Of a stretch of 64,000 nucleotides of DNA, positions 7,964 to 15,222 are shown in pieces. The notes beneath the pieces were generated by a model. That model did no database searches. It was not told where the DNA came from and saw only the letters and a list, made by a program, of their open reading frames with translations. Origin of the DNA: Butyrivibrio sp. VCD2006. GTDB lineage: Bacteria > Bacillota > Clostridia > Lachnospirales > Lachnospiraceae. Numbering within the stretch: position 1 is the first letter of the stretch; every line of letters starts with the position of its first letter. A program made the translations under genes and the position numbers. The DNA lies in the NCBI RefSeq assembly GCF_000423925.1, contig NZ_AUIX01000038.1:1-64000 (forward strand), read 5' to 3'.

Positions 7964-8647
7964 TCAGTTTTTATCAGCATTTCTTTTATACAAAACCATT
8001 AGAATTACCCCTATTGATATGAGCGCAAAATATAATATCGCTGTGTACTTGAAAAAAACATGTAAAAATACGTCCCCAGTAGTCAGTTCACTAAGTAGCG
8101 CTTCATAAACCATCTCCAGGTTAAGTACTACGAGTGAGGCATATGCAGTAACCGGAAAGCTCACGTCATCCTTTATGCTCCTGAAAATCTCAATTGAAAT
8201 GATCAGAAGATTCAATAGAAAAACTACAAGAAACTGTTTTTCAATAAATGGCCCAACCTGCACAGGCTCCATACCAAAAGGCATCACACCATGCATGATC
8301 TTTAAGATGCACCAGCCAAACATAAGAGAGCTATATACTCCGCTTATTAGGGAAGCTGCAAATCTTGCAAGATCTGGCCTGGATAGAATCCTCATTGAGG
8401 GCTTCCCTCTCGAAGAAATCATCATAAATATGACCATAGCAGCCATGATAGCAAGGATTAATGGATAAAAATCTGCATAAAGTGGGAAAATCGACGGTCC
8501 ATGGAATATGCCATATCCTGCCACGATGATAATAACTCCATAAATGGTACAAACAAGTGCCCTAAGAAGTTTTTTTCTAACACTCAAAAACATAAAAATA
8601 CCAATAAGTATCAAAGCAATACCTGGTAAAAGTTCAGAATTACGCAC
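7964..8647 (-). CDS. Multi-pass membrane protein, full-length member of a duplicated pair
   Basis: A 227-residue protein with about seven hydrophobic segments spread over its length and no recognised family. Residues from PDLARFAAS to the end are paralogous to the protein at 9689-10138. Over 8114-8378 the two genes are identical at every base, while the stretch that follows in each gene (its 3' end) has drifted to roughly three-quarters identity. That pattern suggests a recent gene-conversion event rather than simple duplication. The gene reads toward the ATPase promoter block and shows no terminator of its own. Confidence 0.7.
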   Translation of the reverse strand: MRNSELLPGIALILIGIFMFLSVRKKLLRALVCTIYGVIIIVAGYGIFHGPSIFPLYADFYPLILAIMAAMVIFMMISSRGKPSMRILSRPDLARFAASLISGVYSSLMFGWCILKIMHGVMPFGMEPVQVGPFIEKQFLVVFLLNLLIISIEIFRSIKDDVSFPVTAYASLVVLNLEMVYEALLSELTTGDVFLHVFFKYTAILYFALISIGVILMVLYKRNADKN

Positions 8648-8770
8648 CCTCTTTACTAAAAATCATCCGAATATGACCTACAGCATAGCGTCCTCTGGCA
8701 GAAAGAAGAATCCTACCCCTTTCGACGTAGGACTCTTTTTACAAAGGTATTTTTGCTTACAATAACATAA

Positions 8771-9687
8771 TCAAAACTGAACTCTGTTTGAAAAATGTGA
8801 CTTCATAGGTTCTTCCGGGTCATTGCCATCAGTTTGATATAATATCACAGCTGTTAATTCATGATTTACACTATTATCCGGAGAGTATTTAAAAGGTATC
8901 GTTACTTTCTTATTGGCACCCAGTTCCATAGTGTAGCTTTCTATTTCTTCGTAATTATCGAAAACAATGGCCGAAATGTACTTATCATCATCATAACTAC
9001 CGGCAAAAGATAATTCATATGATTCATCATCTTTTTTTTCAATACTTATATTGGTATATTTAGTATCACTGGTATCCGCCTGATAAGTTATAGGATTATT
9101 CAATTCTGTATCATCATCGACAATAAAGGTGCTTCTCATAGAGCCATCCATAAATCCATCTGTCATAGGATCAGACTCGCTTACTTTCATGCCTGCATTA
9201 ATAGTCATTAAAAAAACAAGATCATGTCTGCCAGGTAGAAACTTACCCAAATCAATAGGAATATCTGTTTCTGAAGAATTGGGAATCTCTATAGTATAAT
9301 TCATACATTCCTTCCCATTTACCATGAAAGGTATTTGATGATAATTATCAAGCGCAACTACAGTAAAAGTATATGTATCGCCTAAATCATTGCTTATGTG
9401 ACAATATACCGATAAATCATCTGTGCTTTTTACATAATTGATCATGTCATGTAAGCACTCGCCTTGGCGAGTATATATACCATGCCCATATCCTTCGGCA
9501 TCCTCAAGCCCTTCAATTTTTTTTGTTTAATACTAGGCAATTCAGATTTATGAACTTGCAAGCCAATAATGTTTGACGTGCTATTATCCATTTTGGAGCC
9601 ACATCCAGATATAATTAAAATGGATAATGATAGCACTATAGTATTAAATATTTTTCTCTTTTTCATTTCATTCTCCTTTACATTCAA
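8771..9687 (-). pseudogene. Secreted lipoprotein gene split by a frameshift in an A8 tract
   Basis: Two abutting frames (9442-9687 and 8771-9445) make one protein. The first has a lipoprotein signal (lipobox ISGC near residue 28 of the upstream start) and runs to TCA beyond a run of eight A on the coding strand (plus-strand T at 9517-9524). One frame over, the sequence is open from that A tract straight into the second part, reading IEGLEDAEGYGHGIYTRQG. The result is about 300 residues with a beta-rich mature domain. Either the gene is broken, or the homopolymer varies in length and switches the protein on and off. No family recognised. Confidence 0.65.
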
Positions 9688-9688
9688 A

Positions 9689-10138
9689 TTATCGATCAGT
9701 TTTACTTATATTTCTTTTATCCAAGACCATTAGAACCACCACTACTAATATAAACCCACAATATAGAAACGCTGTATACTTGGCAAAAACATAAATAAAT
9801 ACGTCCCCAGTAGTCAGCTCACTAAGTAGCGCCTCATATACCAGCTCCAGGTTAAGTACTACGAGTGAGGCATATGCAGTAACCGGAAAGCTCACGTCAT
9901 CCTTTATGCTCCTGAAAATCTCAATTGAAATGATCAGAAGATTCAATAGAAAAACTACAAGAAACTGTTTTTCAATAAATGGCCCAACCTGCACAGGCTC
10001 CATACCAAAAGGCATCACACCATGCATGATCTTTAAGATGCACCAGCCAAACATAAGAGAGCTATATACTCCGCTTATTAGGGAAGCTGCAAATCTTGCA
10101 AGATCTGGCTTAAACACTGTGATTTTCTCCATCCGCAT
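9689..10138 (-). CDS. Truncated paralogue of the membrane protein at 7964-8647
   Basis: A 149-residue protein that keeps only the last 140 or so residues of the paralogue. A new ten-residue leader (MRMEKITVFK) is joined to PDLARFAAS. It has about four membrane segments. The first 265 bases of the shared part are identical in DNA to 8114-8378. It lies 12 bases after the hypothetical gene at 10151-10597 and one base before the split lipoprotein gene, so it is probably co-transcribed with them. It could be a non-functional remnant kept alive by conversion. Confidence 0.55.
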   Translation of the reverse strand: MRMEKITVFKPDLARFAASLISGVYSSLMFGWCILKIMHGVMPFGMEPVQVGPFIEKQFLVVFLLNLLIISIEIFRSIKDDVSFPVTAYASLVVLNLELVYEALLSELTTGDVFIYVFAKYTAFLYCGFILVVVVLMVLDKRNISKTDR

Positions 10139-10150
10139 TTCACAAGTACT

Positions 10151-10597
10151 TTATTCAGCCTGATATGTATTCTCGGTATCAAGCAGCCACGGAAGTATAA
10201 AAACCATTCCTATCTGTACTATAGGATCAGGGAACCCATCTTCAACAAGATCAACTTCCCCTTCCACATATACATTAAAGTCCGGAGCCAGTTCTATTCC
10301 TTTCTGCTCCTTGTCCCTCTCAATTATTCCCCCACATACATGGAAAAAGCCTCCACCAAAAATACTTTTTCCTCCATTCTTTTGGCAAAACCAATATGTT
10401 TCGCATACTTTCTTAGGAACTACCCCTATCTTCTCGAAAAATGCAGCGACTTCTTGTGGCATTGCATCACAAAATTTTATAAAGTTTCTGCATCCATCAC
10501 ACATACAGTCTATCTCCACGGAATTGTCTGAATAGTAAAATTTCCTGGTTCTTTTTACATCAATATCTACAACTGTCCCATTGAAATCTATAATCAT
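10151..10597 (-). CDS. Hypothetical Cys-containing protein
   Basis: A 148-residue soluble protein. It has a CMCDGC cluster near residue 31 and further Cys at about 43, 65, 70 and 88, which might bind a metal. No signal peptide and no family recognised. The region around FGGGFFHVCGGIIERDKEQK is conserved-looking. It is the first gene of a minus-strand run continuing into the truncated membrane paralogue and the split lipoprotein gene. The short distance (12 bases) to the next gene suggests one transcript. Confidence 0.6.
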   Translation of the reverse strand: MIIDFNGTVVDIDVKRTRKFYYSDNSVEIDCMCDGCRNFIKFCDAMPQEVAAFFEKIGVVPKKVCETYWFCQKNGGKSIFGGGFFHVCGGIIERDKEQKGIELAPDFNVYVEGEVDLVEDGFPDPIVQIGMVFILPWLLDTENTYQAE

Positions 10598-10623
10598 TTT
10601 TCTGTCTCTTTAATCTTTTCAAA

Positions 10624-10900
10624 TTAAGCCAAACGAAATTTAATAGTAAGCAAAATCGCAGTAATAATAAATCCATAAAACGGTGGCAATAAAATACAAA
10701 TTATTCTTCCATCATCAAGTAAGTCTGTGCCAATTCCATACACCAAGAAACAAAGTGCATAAACTATTCCTCCTATGAAAGCTCTATTGTATTCTGTTTT
10801 AGAATAACATCATCCTTCCTTGCACATACACCACATAAAAGCGCCAGCCCCAGCAAAAATAAAGAAATATTACTGTTCCAAATACTCTTTTCACCTTCAA
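10624..10900 (-). pseudogene. Broken small membrane protein gene
   Basis: Three consecutive minus-strand frames read as one membrane protein of about 90 residues. LKVKRVFGTVIFLYF begins at a TTG (10898-10900) after GGAGG. A shift at a T5 run leads to LLGLALLCGVCARKDDVILK. A second shift at an A4 run leads to TEYNRAFIGGIVYALCFLVY and on to the stop at 10624-10626. Two indels in homopolymers make it a pseudogene. It fills most of the gap between 10598 and 10978; nothing else is visible there. Confidence 0.55.
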
Positions 10901-10978
10901 ATGACCTCCATAAGTTAAGGCTTAATACATGTTACATATTAATAACGCTGACCCCTCCCTTTTCGGGACATATTTTTT

Positions 10979-11899
10979 CTATTTTTTTACAACATTCTCA
11001 GCAATTTTTATAAAGTCATCCCTGTTGGCTTTTCCAGTCACATAAAGTGCATAACCATCAATACTTGTGGCAAGGCTTCCATGTACTCCGTCATGATATA
11101 AAAATGCCTGCTGACCATTTATTGTAATGACTTCTTTCTTCATTCCTTCAGTATTCAGGTATGCATTAGCTTCTGGCATGCAGATGCTAATATCCAGCAA
11201 ATCTCCATTCTCATCCTCATAGGTATATGTGGCAAACCCTGTCAAAACATCTTTGCTATATGAATGATATCCCTGAGGAATATATGTTGGTTCATAATCA
11301 CCAAGATTGCTAGACTGCGCATCTTCACTTTCCTCAATGTGGAAAAGGGTATATGCTTTCGTGCTCTCCATTAACCAACTAACTACACTATTTCGGAATT
11401 CTGCATTAACACCCATAGCTGTTCCAAATGCCAGAAGCCCCACAACAAGTATTGCAGCTGCTGTCTTAGCGAACATCAAAATGATATTCTTCTGTTTTTT
11501 ATGCTCTAATATATCTTCTGTTAAGCTACGCATTGCCTTTCTACAAGCTTCATACAGGGAATTTTCTGCAATACGTTCTCCTGCTTCAAGTCCCATCTCA
11601 TGTGCAAGCTGTCTTTCAAAAAATTCCCTACGTATATCCGCCTCAGAGATTCCGTAGATTATTTCAACATTTTCGGGAGTCAGATCAAAGGCATATCTTC
11701 CAAGAAGTATCTCCTGCCCCTTTTGTGGAAGGTTCAGGATAATGTCCGCAAGCTTTTTTATTTCTGCTCTTCTTAGAACTTTTTCATGCACAGAACCTGT
11801 CCATTTTTCGATATCCGGTGCAAGTATGGATATCATCTCTTCACGTACAGTATATGAAAGCATTTCTTCAAACGTTGTATTCATCTGATTTATCCTCAT
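10979..11899 (-). CDS. Anti-sigma factor-like protein with DUF4367 domain
   Basis: A 306-residue protein. A cytosolic N-terminal part (1-140) is followed by one membrane helix at about 142-163. A C-terminal external domain contains GDYEPTYIPQGYHSYS and DISICMPEA, typical of DUF4367 proteins. DUF4367 proteins are commonly encoded after ECF sigma genes and act as their membrane anti-sigma factors. The gene overlaps the sigma gene (11868-12422) by 32 bases, which supports translational coupling and this assignment. The signal sensed is unknown. Confidence 0.8.
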   Translation of the reverse strand: MRINQMNTTFEEMLSYTVREEMISILAPDIEKWTGSVHEKVLRRAEIKKLADIILNLPQKGQEILLGRYAFDLTPENVEIIYGISEADIRREFFERQLAHEMGLEAGERIAENSLYEACRKAMRSLTEDILEHKKQKNIILMFAKTAAAILVVGLLAFGTAMGVNAEFRNSVVSWLMESTKAYTLFHIEESEDAQSSNLGDYEPTYIPQGYHSYSKDVLTGFATYTYEDENGDLLDISICMPEANAYLNTEGMKKEVITINGQQAFLYHDGVHGSLATSIDGYALYVTGKANRDDFIKIAENVVKK

Positions 11900-12422
11900 A
11901 TATCTTTCTCAGTTTCTGGATTACTCGTTGTCCTCGTTTCTTTGCTGCTTCTTCCGTAATAGATAATCTTCTGGCAATTTCAGAGTACTGCATTTCATAT
12001 GTATAGCGCATTTCCAGCAGTTCCTTTTCTTCAAGGGACAATGTCTCAAGCAGTTTTCTTATAGAAGCCTTTTCTTCAGCCTGTATCACCGTTTCCTCCG
12101 GTGTAGGCTCATGAGATTTTACATCCTGCATACTTTCATCAGGCGCTGGTACCAAGTGACTTCTTTTTCTAAGCAGGTCATAGGCACAGTTTTTTACTAT
12201 GGTCACACAGAATGCTGTCAGCTCATTTCTCTGTAATTCTGATATTCTCTGTATATTCAGCGAAATCTTTAATAGCGCCTCGCTTAAAGCTTCTTCAGCA
12301 CTTCTTTCAGAACCGGTTATTCTATTGGCTATTTTCAGGAAAAGCTGATGATTATCCCTATAGATTTTTTCGACTAATCTCCGCTGATCGTCTTCAAGAA
12401 CAGATAGAACCAGGAAAAGCAT
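11868..12422 (-). CDS. ECF-type RNA polymerase sigma factor
   Basis: A 184-residue protein. Region 2 lies around residues 15-80 (ANRITGSERSAEEALSEALL, then ELTAFCVTIVKNCAYDLLRK). A region 4 helix-turn-helix lies at 125-175 (LSLEEKELLEMRYTYEMQYS then EIARRLSITEEAAKKRGQR). It sits immediately before, and overlaps, the DUF4367 anti-sigma gene, the usual two-gene module. It may autoregulate from the AT-rich region at 12423-12480, but I see no diagnostic promoter. The first residues (MLFLVLSVLEDDQ) could be trimmed to a later start. Confidence 0.9.
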   Translation of the reverse strand: MLFLVLSVLEDDQRRLVEKIYRDNHQLFLKIANRITGSERSAEEALSEALLKISLNIQRISELQRNELTAFCVTIVKNCAYDLLRKRSHLVPAPDESMQDVKSHEPTPEETVIQAEEKASIRKLLETLSLEEKELLEMRYTYEMQYSEIARRLSITEEAAKKRGQRVIQKLRKIYEDKSDEYNV

Positions 12423-12630
12423 ATCGTATAATATCCCCTGCTTTTTTGATTTATCATAACATAATTAAGCTTATGTAAACCATTATTCAGAAGCATGTCC
12501 TTTCGCATTTTTTGCAGTCCTCCAAGCCATTTTCTGCTTTAAGAATTATCATTACAACTATATAACGTTTGAAGGATTCATTTAGGGACATGATTTTTGA
12601 GGAATTTTAACTTTTTGAATAATTGATATT

Positions 12631-12672
12631 GTAAATATAGTTTACACTTTCTAGCTTAAATAATTTAAGCTA
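12631..12672. promoter_or_regulatory. Two palindromes in an AT-rich gap
   Basis: The 349-bp gap 12423-12771 has no gene. It contains the inverted repeat GTAAATATAGTTTAC (12631-12645) and, 6 bases on, a perfect 21-bp palindrome with arms TAGCTTAAAT and ATTTAAGCTA (12652-12672). They look like protein-binding sites. They lie between the terminator at 12693-12726 and the sigma gene's upstream region. The rest of the gap is AT-rich without visible features. Confidence 0.4.
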
Positions 12673-12692
12673 AATAACATTTTTTGTAAAAA

Positions 12693-12726
12693 GACAAAAA
12701 AAGAAAGCCCTGAAACATGGGCTTTC
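12693..12726 (-). terminator. Terminator after the 12772-13200 gene
   Basis: On the minus strand GAAAGCCC and GGGCTTTC form a perfect 8-bp stem with an 8-nt loop, followed by TTTTTTT. It sits about 45 bases past the stop codon. Confidence 0.8.
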
Positions 12727-12771
12727 CACGAATTTCTTATTTTACACTTTTAGGTTAATCTGACATTCATT

Positions 12772-13200
12772 TTAGTCATTTATTACCAACTCAGTGGTTC
12801 TATAATACATGCAATTGTTTCCCATATCATCTACCAGTGTCCACCCATGTTCTGTTTCTTGCCAGAATAACTCCTCATCCGACATTTTACCTGAAGGGTC
12901 GTTTTCTAAATAATTATGTTTTAGTAACTCGTCACCTTCAGGTACATAGAGAATAAAATATAACTCTTCAGATTCATCCATTTCAAATATGTAACGATCA
13001 TCTTTCTTTTGTATTTTTACGCTGTCTTTGGGTGAAGGTGTATATTCTTTTTTGTTGATAATAGTTCCGTTCTCGTCTATTTCAGCTTGTCTAAAAACGC
13101 AGCGACTATATACTGTTCGACCATCAAAGTCTTCATATTGCCATTTCTCATATTCATAATCGTTTAATGATGCGGAAAGTGATTCATTGCTATTTTCCAT
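12772..13200 (-). CDS. Hypothetical acidic protein
   Basis: A 142-residue acidic, Tyr-rich soluble protein with no signal peptide and no recognised family. It is probably cytosolic. It has its own strong terminator. Its start codon lies only 52 bases from the left end of the second structured non-coding element, so the element may have landed in, or replaced, its promoter region. The real start could lie further upstream if the element truncated the gene, but no in-frame extension is visible. Confidence 0.55.
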   Translation of the reverse strand: MENSNESLSASLNDYEYEKWQYEDFDGRTVYSRCVFRQAEIDENGTIINKKEYTPSPKDSVKIQKKDDRYIFEMDESEELYFILYVPEGDELLKHNYLENDPSGKMSDEELFWQETEHGWTLVDDMGNNCMYYRTTELVIND

Positions 13201-13251
13201 AACTAAATGATGGTACTGTATATCATACTTTTTTTGTTGTTCCAGAATATC

Positions 13252-13701
13252 TTCATAAATAAAATCCTTTCGTTTATCGTAGGCGGAAACCCACTACGCT
13301 TGCGTGGTGGGAGGAGCCTTGTAAATTGTTATCCAAGAACATATGTGCTATAATATACATAACAGCAAGTTCCAAGAGAAAACCGTTAGGCGCGCTGTTC
13401 GCCAAAGGCACTCTTTCGTACATTGGCAAGTATATATGAGGTTGCCGTTATAAGACTTGCAACGGCGTAAAATATACTCAAGCGTTTGCGTATACTGTAT
13501 GGCATGGGAATATGTAATCCGTGAGGTTTACATACAGAGTACCTGATACAGTTACAGATGAGCATATCTTGTCTGTAAAGGGTGTTGTCAACCACCCTAT
13601 GATGCATCACCACGGAAGTCACACCGCTAAAATGTAGGAGTTATTGCAACAAACTACAGGGTAGATGCAAGCCCATTACCTTTAGGTGATGGGTAGTTGA
13701 C
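13252..13701 (+). ncRNA. 450-nt structured non-coding element, copy 2
   Basis: Full-length homologue of 1-450, in the same orientation and of the same length. Helices: 13290-13298/13303-13311 (CTTG loop), 13444-13449/13461-13466, 13511-13517/13528-13534, a shorter helix near 13580-13597, 13604-13608/13664-13668, and 13672-13680/13685-13693 (TTTA loop). Relative to copy 1 the bases differ but pairing is kept, for example GTAACAC/GTGTTAC against GCCGTT/AACGGC, and GCGAC/GTCGC against GCATC/GATGC. The element ends with the same TAGTTGAC. Loops and linkers such as GTAGGCGGAAACCCAC and AGGAGTTATTGCAAC are invariant. A near-repeat (AAATCCTTTCG inside its left end, AAATCCTCTCG at 13706-13716 just outside the right end) may mark an insertion. 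Confidence 0.75.
13326..13354 (+). promoter_or_regulatory. Promoter inside structured element copy 2
   Basis: TTGTTA (13326-13331) and TATAAT (13349-13354) with a 17-bp spacer. The boxes are the same as at 75-103, although bases in and after the spacer have changed. Confidence 0.7.
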
Positions 13702-13756
13702 CATGAAATCCTCTCGCCTCTATAACCCCGTTCCCGTGGCAATATTTTCCCCTTAA

Positions 13757-14122
13757 TTACAAAACTTTGGAAGCTGTTGCTCCAAATCCAATTAGTATGG
13801 CGAATACTAAAAATATTAAGTATCCGCCAACACATACTATTGCAAAAAACATTGCATATATAGCATCCAGCCATTCCTGGCTGCTATTTTGTAAGATCAT
13901 AGTTGAGATGATCCCGCCAAGGATATTCGAAATCAGATTAACTGCACTTAAGGATAAGTATTTCCTCAAACTTGTGCTTGCACGTACATTTGCTACAACA
14001 AGCATTATAGATAATACAACTAATGGCAGTAATACGAATATATCGTCGGATGACATCCAGAACAGGATTGGTAATAAATTAAGTAGCAATAGCTTTTTAT
14101 TTTCCCCATCCAAGCCTTTCAT
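13757..14122 (-). CDS. Small multi-pass membrane protein
   Basis: A 121-residue protein with four hydrophobic helices (about 12-24, 28-45, 58-76 and 88-113) and no recognised family. It is the last gene of a minus-strand group with the DUF4342-like gene (14162-14551) and the small membrane gene (14556-14795). It ends just beside the right end of structured element copy 2. Cellular location is the cytoplasmic membrane; function unknown. Confidence 0.65.
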   Translation of the reverse strand: MKGLDGENKKLLLLNLLPILFWMSSDDIFVLLPLVVLSIMLVVANVRASTSLRKYLSLSAVNLISNILGGIISTMILQNSSQEWLDAIYAMFFAIVCVGGYLIFLVFAILIGFGATASKVL

Positions 14123-14161
14123 AATTAGTCATCCTCCATGCGAATATCCGGGATCTACTAT

Positions 14162-14551
14162 TTACTTAACCTCGTCAGTAGTGCCGTCCTTTTTTACTAC
14201 TTCGAGTCTGCATCCAAGTCCGAAAGCTGCTGCACAAGCTACGATAAGAACACTGGGTGCGACTGCAAAACCAAGGACACCACCGATGAGTCCGACATTT
14301 ACAGGTATGCTGATGAGTACCTCATCGCCCTTCTTTACCTGGATCCTGTCAACATTTCCGTCCTTTACTGTTTCTTTAACCTTGTTGGCAAGCTTTTCGA
14401 TATCATCTTCTAGCTCGCAAACCTTCGGCTGGAGATCCTTGATCGCCTTCTCTACATCGCCGCTTGCCTTTAAAAGTGCTTCCTTAGCAGCTGCATAATC
14501 AACTCCTGCCTGATTCATTACCTTTTCAATTTCTTCAAGTGTGATTTTCAT
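14162..14551 (-). CDS. DUF4342-like protein
   Basis: A 129-residue protein. Residues 3-40 look like a UBA-type helical fold (TLEEIEKVMNQAGVDYAAAK then GDVEKAIKDL). A DUF4342-type domain follows with RIQVKKGDEVLISIPVNVG and a hydrophobic hairpin at about 85-112. The family is common in Firmicutes next to small membrane proteins; function unknown. It is flanked by two small membrane protein genes on the same strand, 4 bases from the upstream one, so the three form one operon. Confidence 0.8.
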   Translation of the reverse strand: MKITLEEIEKVMNQAGVDYAAAKEALLKASGDVEKAIKDLQPKVCELEDDIEKLANKVKETVKDGNVDRIQVKKGDEVLISIPVNVGLIGGVLGFAVAPSVLIVACAAAFGLGCRLEVVKKDGTTDEVK

Positions 14552-14555
14552 AGTA

Positions 14556-14795
14556 TTAAACCTCCTTACCTTCTTTTGCTATCAAACTAATAATGATTGC
14601 TACGATGAGTATCGGGAATGCTATGGAAAGAAGTCCTCCGAATACCAATGCGATAAGAATGATCGGAAGGAACACAACGCTAAATAGCACCTTGATCATG
14701 CTCCATGAAAACTCAAAAGCAAATCCTATCAGTTTTCCTACAAAACCAAACATACAAATCATAAATAACATTGTCAGTAACATTATCATCACCAT
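14556..14795 (-). CDS. Small hydrophobic membrane protein
   Basis: A 79-residue protein, almost entirely hydrophobic, with three membrane segments and a short charged end (AKEGKEV). It leads directly into the DUF4342-like gene with a 4-base gap. It has several Met codons at its start, so the first one is uncertain. It may be the membrane partner of the DUF4342-like protein; this is inferred from gene order only. Confidence 0.6.
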   Translation of the reverse strand: MVMIMLLTMLFMICMFGFVGKLIGFAFEFSWSMIKVLFSVVFLPIILIALVFGGLLSIAFPILIVAIIISLIAKEGKEV

Positions 14796-14942
14796 CCTTC
14801 TATATGTACCAACATCTGTTGCTTGTCTATGATCATATTGTATGCAAAAAGTTCCATCTGTTACATATCAAGTAGAGCAAAAAACATGACTGTATTTTCC
14901 ATTCTCGGCGTTTTAAAACGAAAAAACATTCATACAGATGTG

Positions 14943-14990
14943 AAAAAGGACAGAAGAAGTTCACAGTTGCTTCTTCTGTCCTTTGTTTTT
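14943..14990 (-). terminator. Perfect 12-bp stem terminator
   Basis: GGACAGAAGAAG (14948-14959) and CTTCTTCTGTCC (14970-14981) pair perfectly. On the minus strand TTTTT follows, ending the gene at 14989-15210. The plus strand also has a T-rich tail, so it may work in both directions. Confidence 0.85.
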
Positions 14991-15210
14991 AATGTATCTG
15001 CCTGTCCTGGCGATATTTTTCCATGTATTCCTGATTTATCTCACGGATTTCCTTCTTGCCGTCTATGAAGTCCTGATAAATATCCCAGGGGCTACCGCCG
15101 CCAAGCCAACACGATGAGCAGTTTTCGCAGCCACCGCCACAGTCAAGTGAGGACTTTATGATCTGCTCACGTTCTTCCTTTGTTGTGTCCTTGATCAGAA
15201 TCGATTTCAT
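14989..15210 (-). CDS. Small Cys-rich hypothetical protein
   Basis: A 73-residue protein with a cluster of four Cys within CGGGCENCSSC near residues 24-34, likely a metal site, and a charged helical C-terminus. It lies 12 bases after the acyltransferase-like gene (15223-16431) on the same strand, with AGGAGG-type spacing, and ends in a strong terminator. It may be a small partner of that enzyme. No family recognised. Confidence 0.65.
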   Translation of the reverse strand: MKSILIKDTTKEEREQIIKSSLDCGGGCENCSSCWLGGGSPWDIYQDFIDGKKEIREINQEYMEKYRQDRQIH

Positions 15211-15222
15211 GGGCGCCTCCTT

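Noticed and set aside
13767-14498. 243-codon open frame on the plus strand
   Set aside because: It is antisense to two well-supported minus-strand genes, including the DUF4342-like gene, and has Ser/Thr-rich shadow composition.
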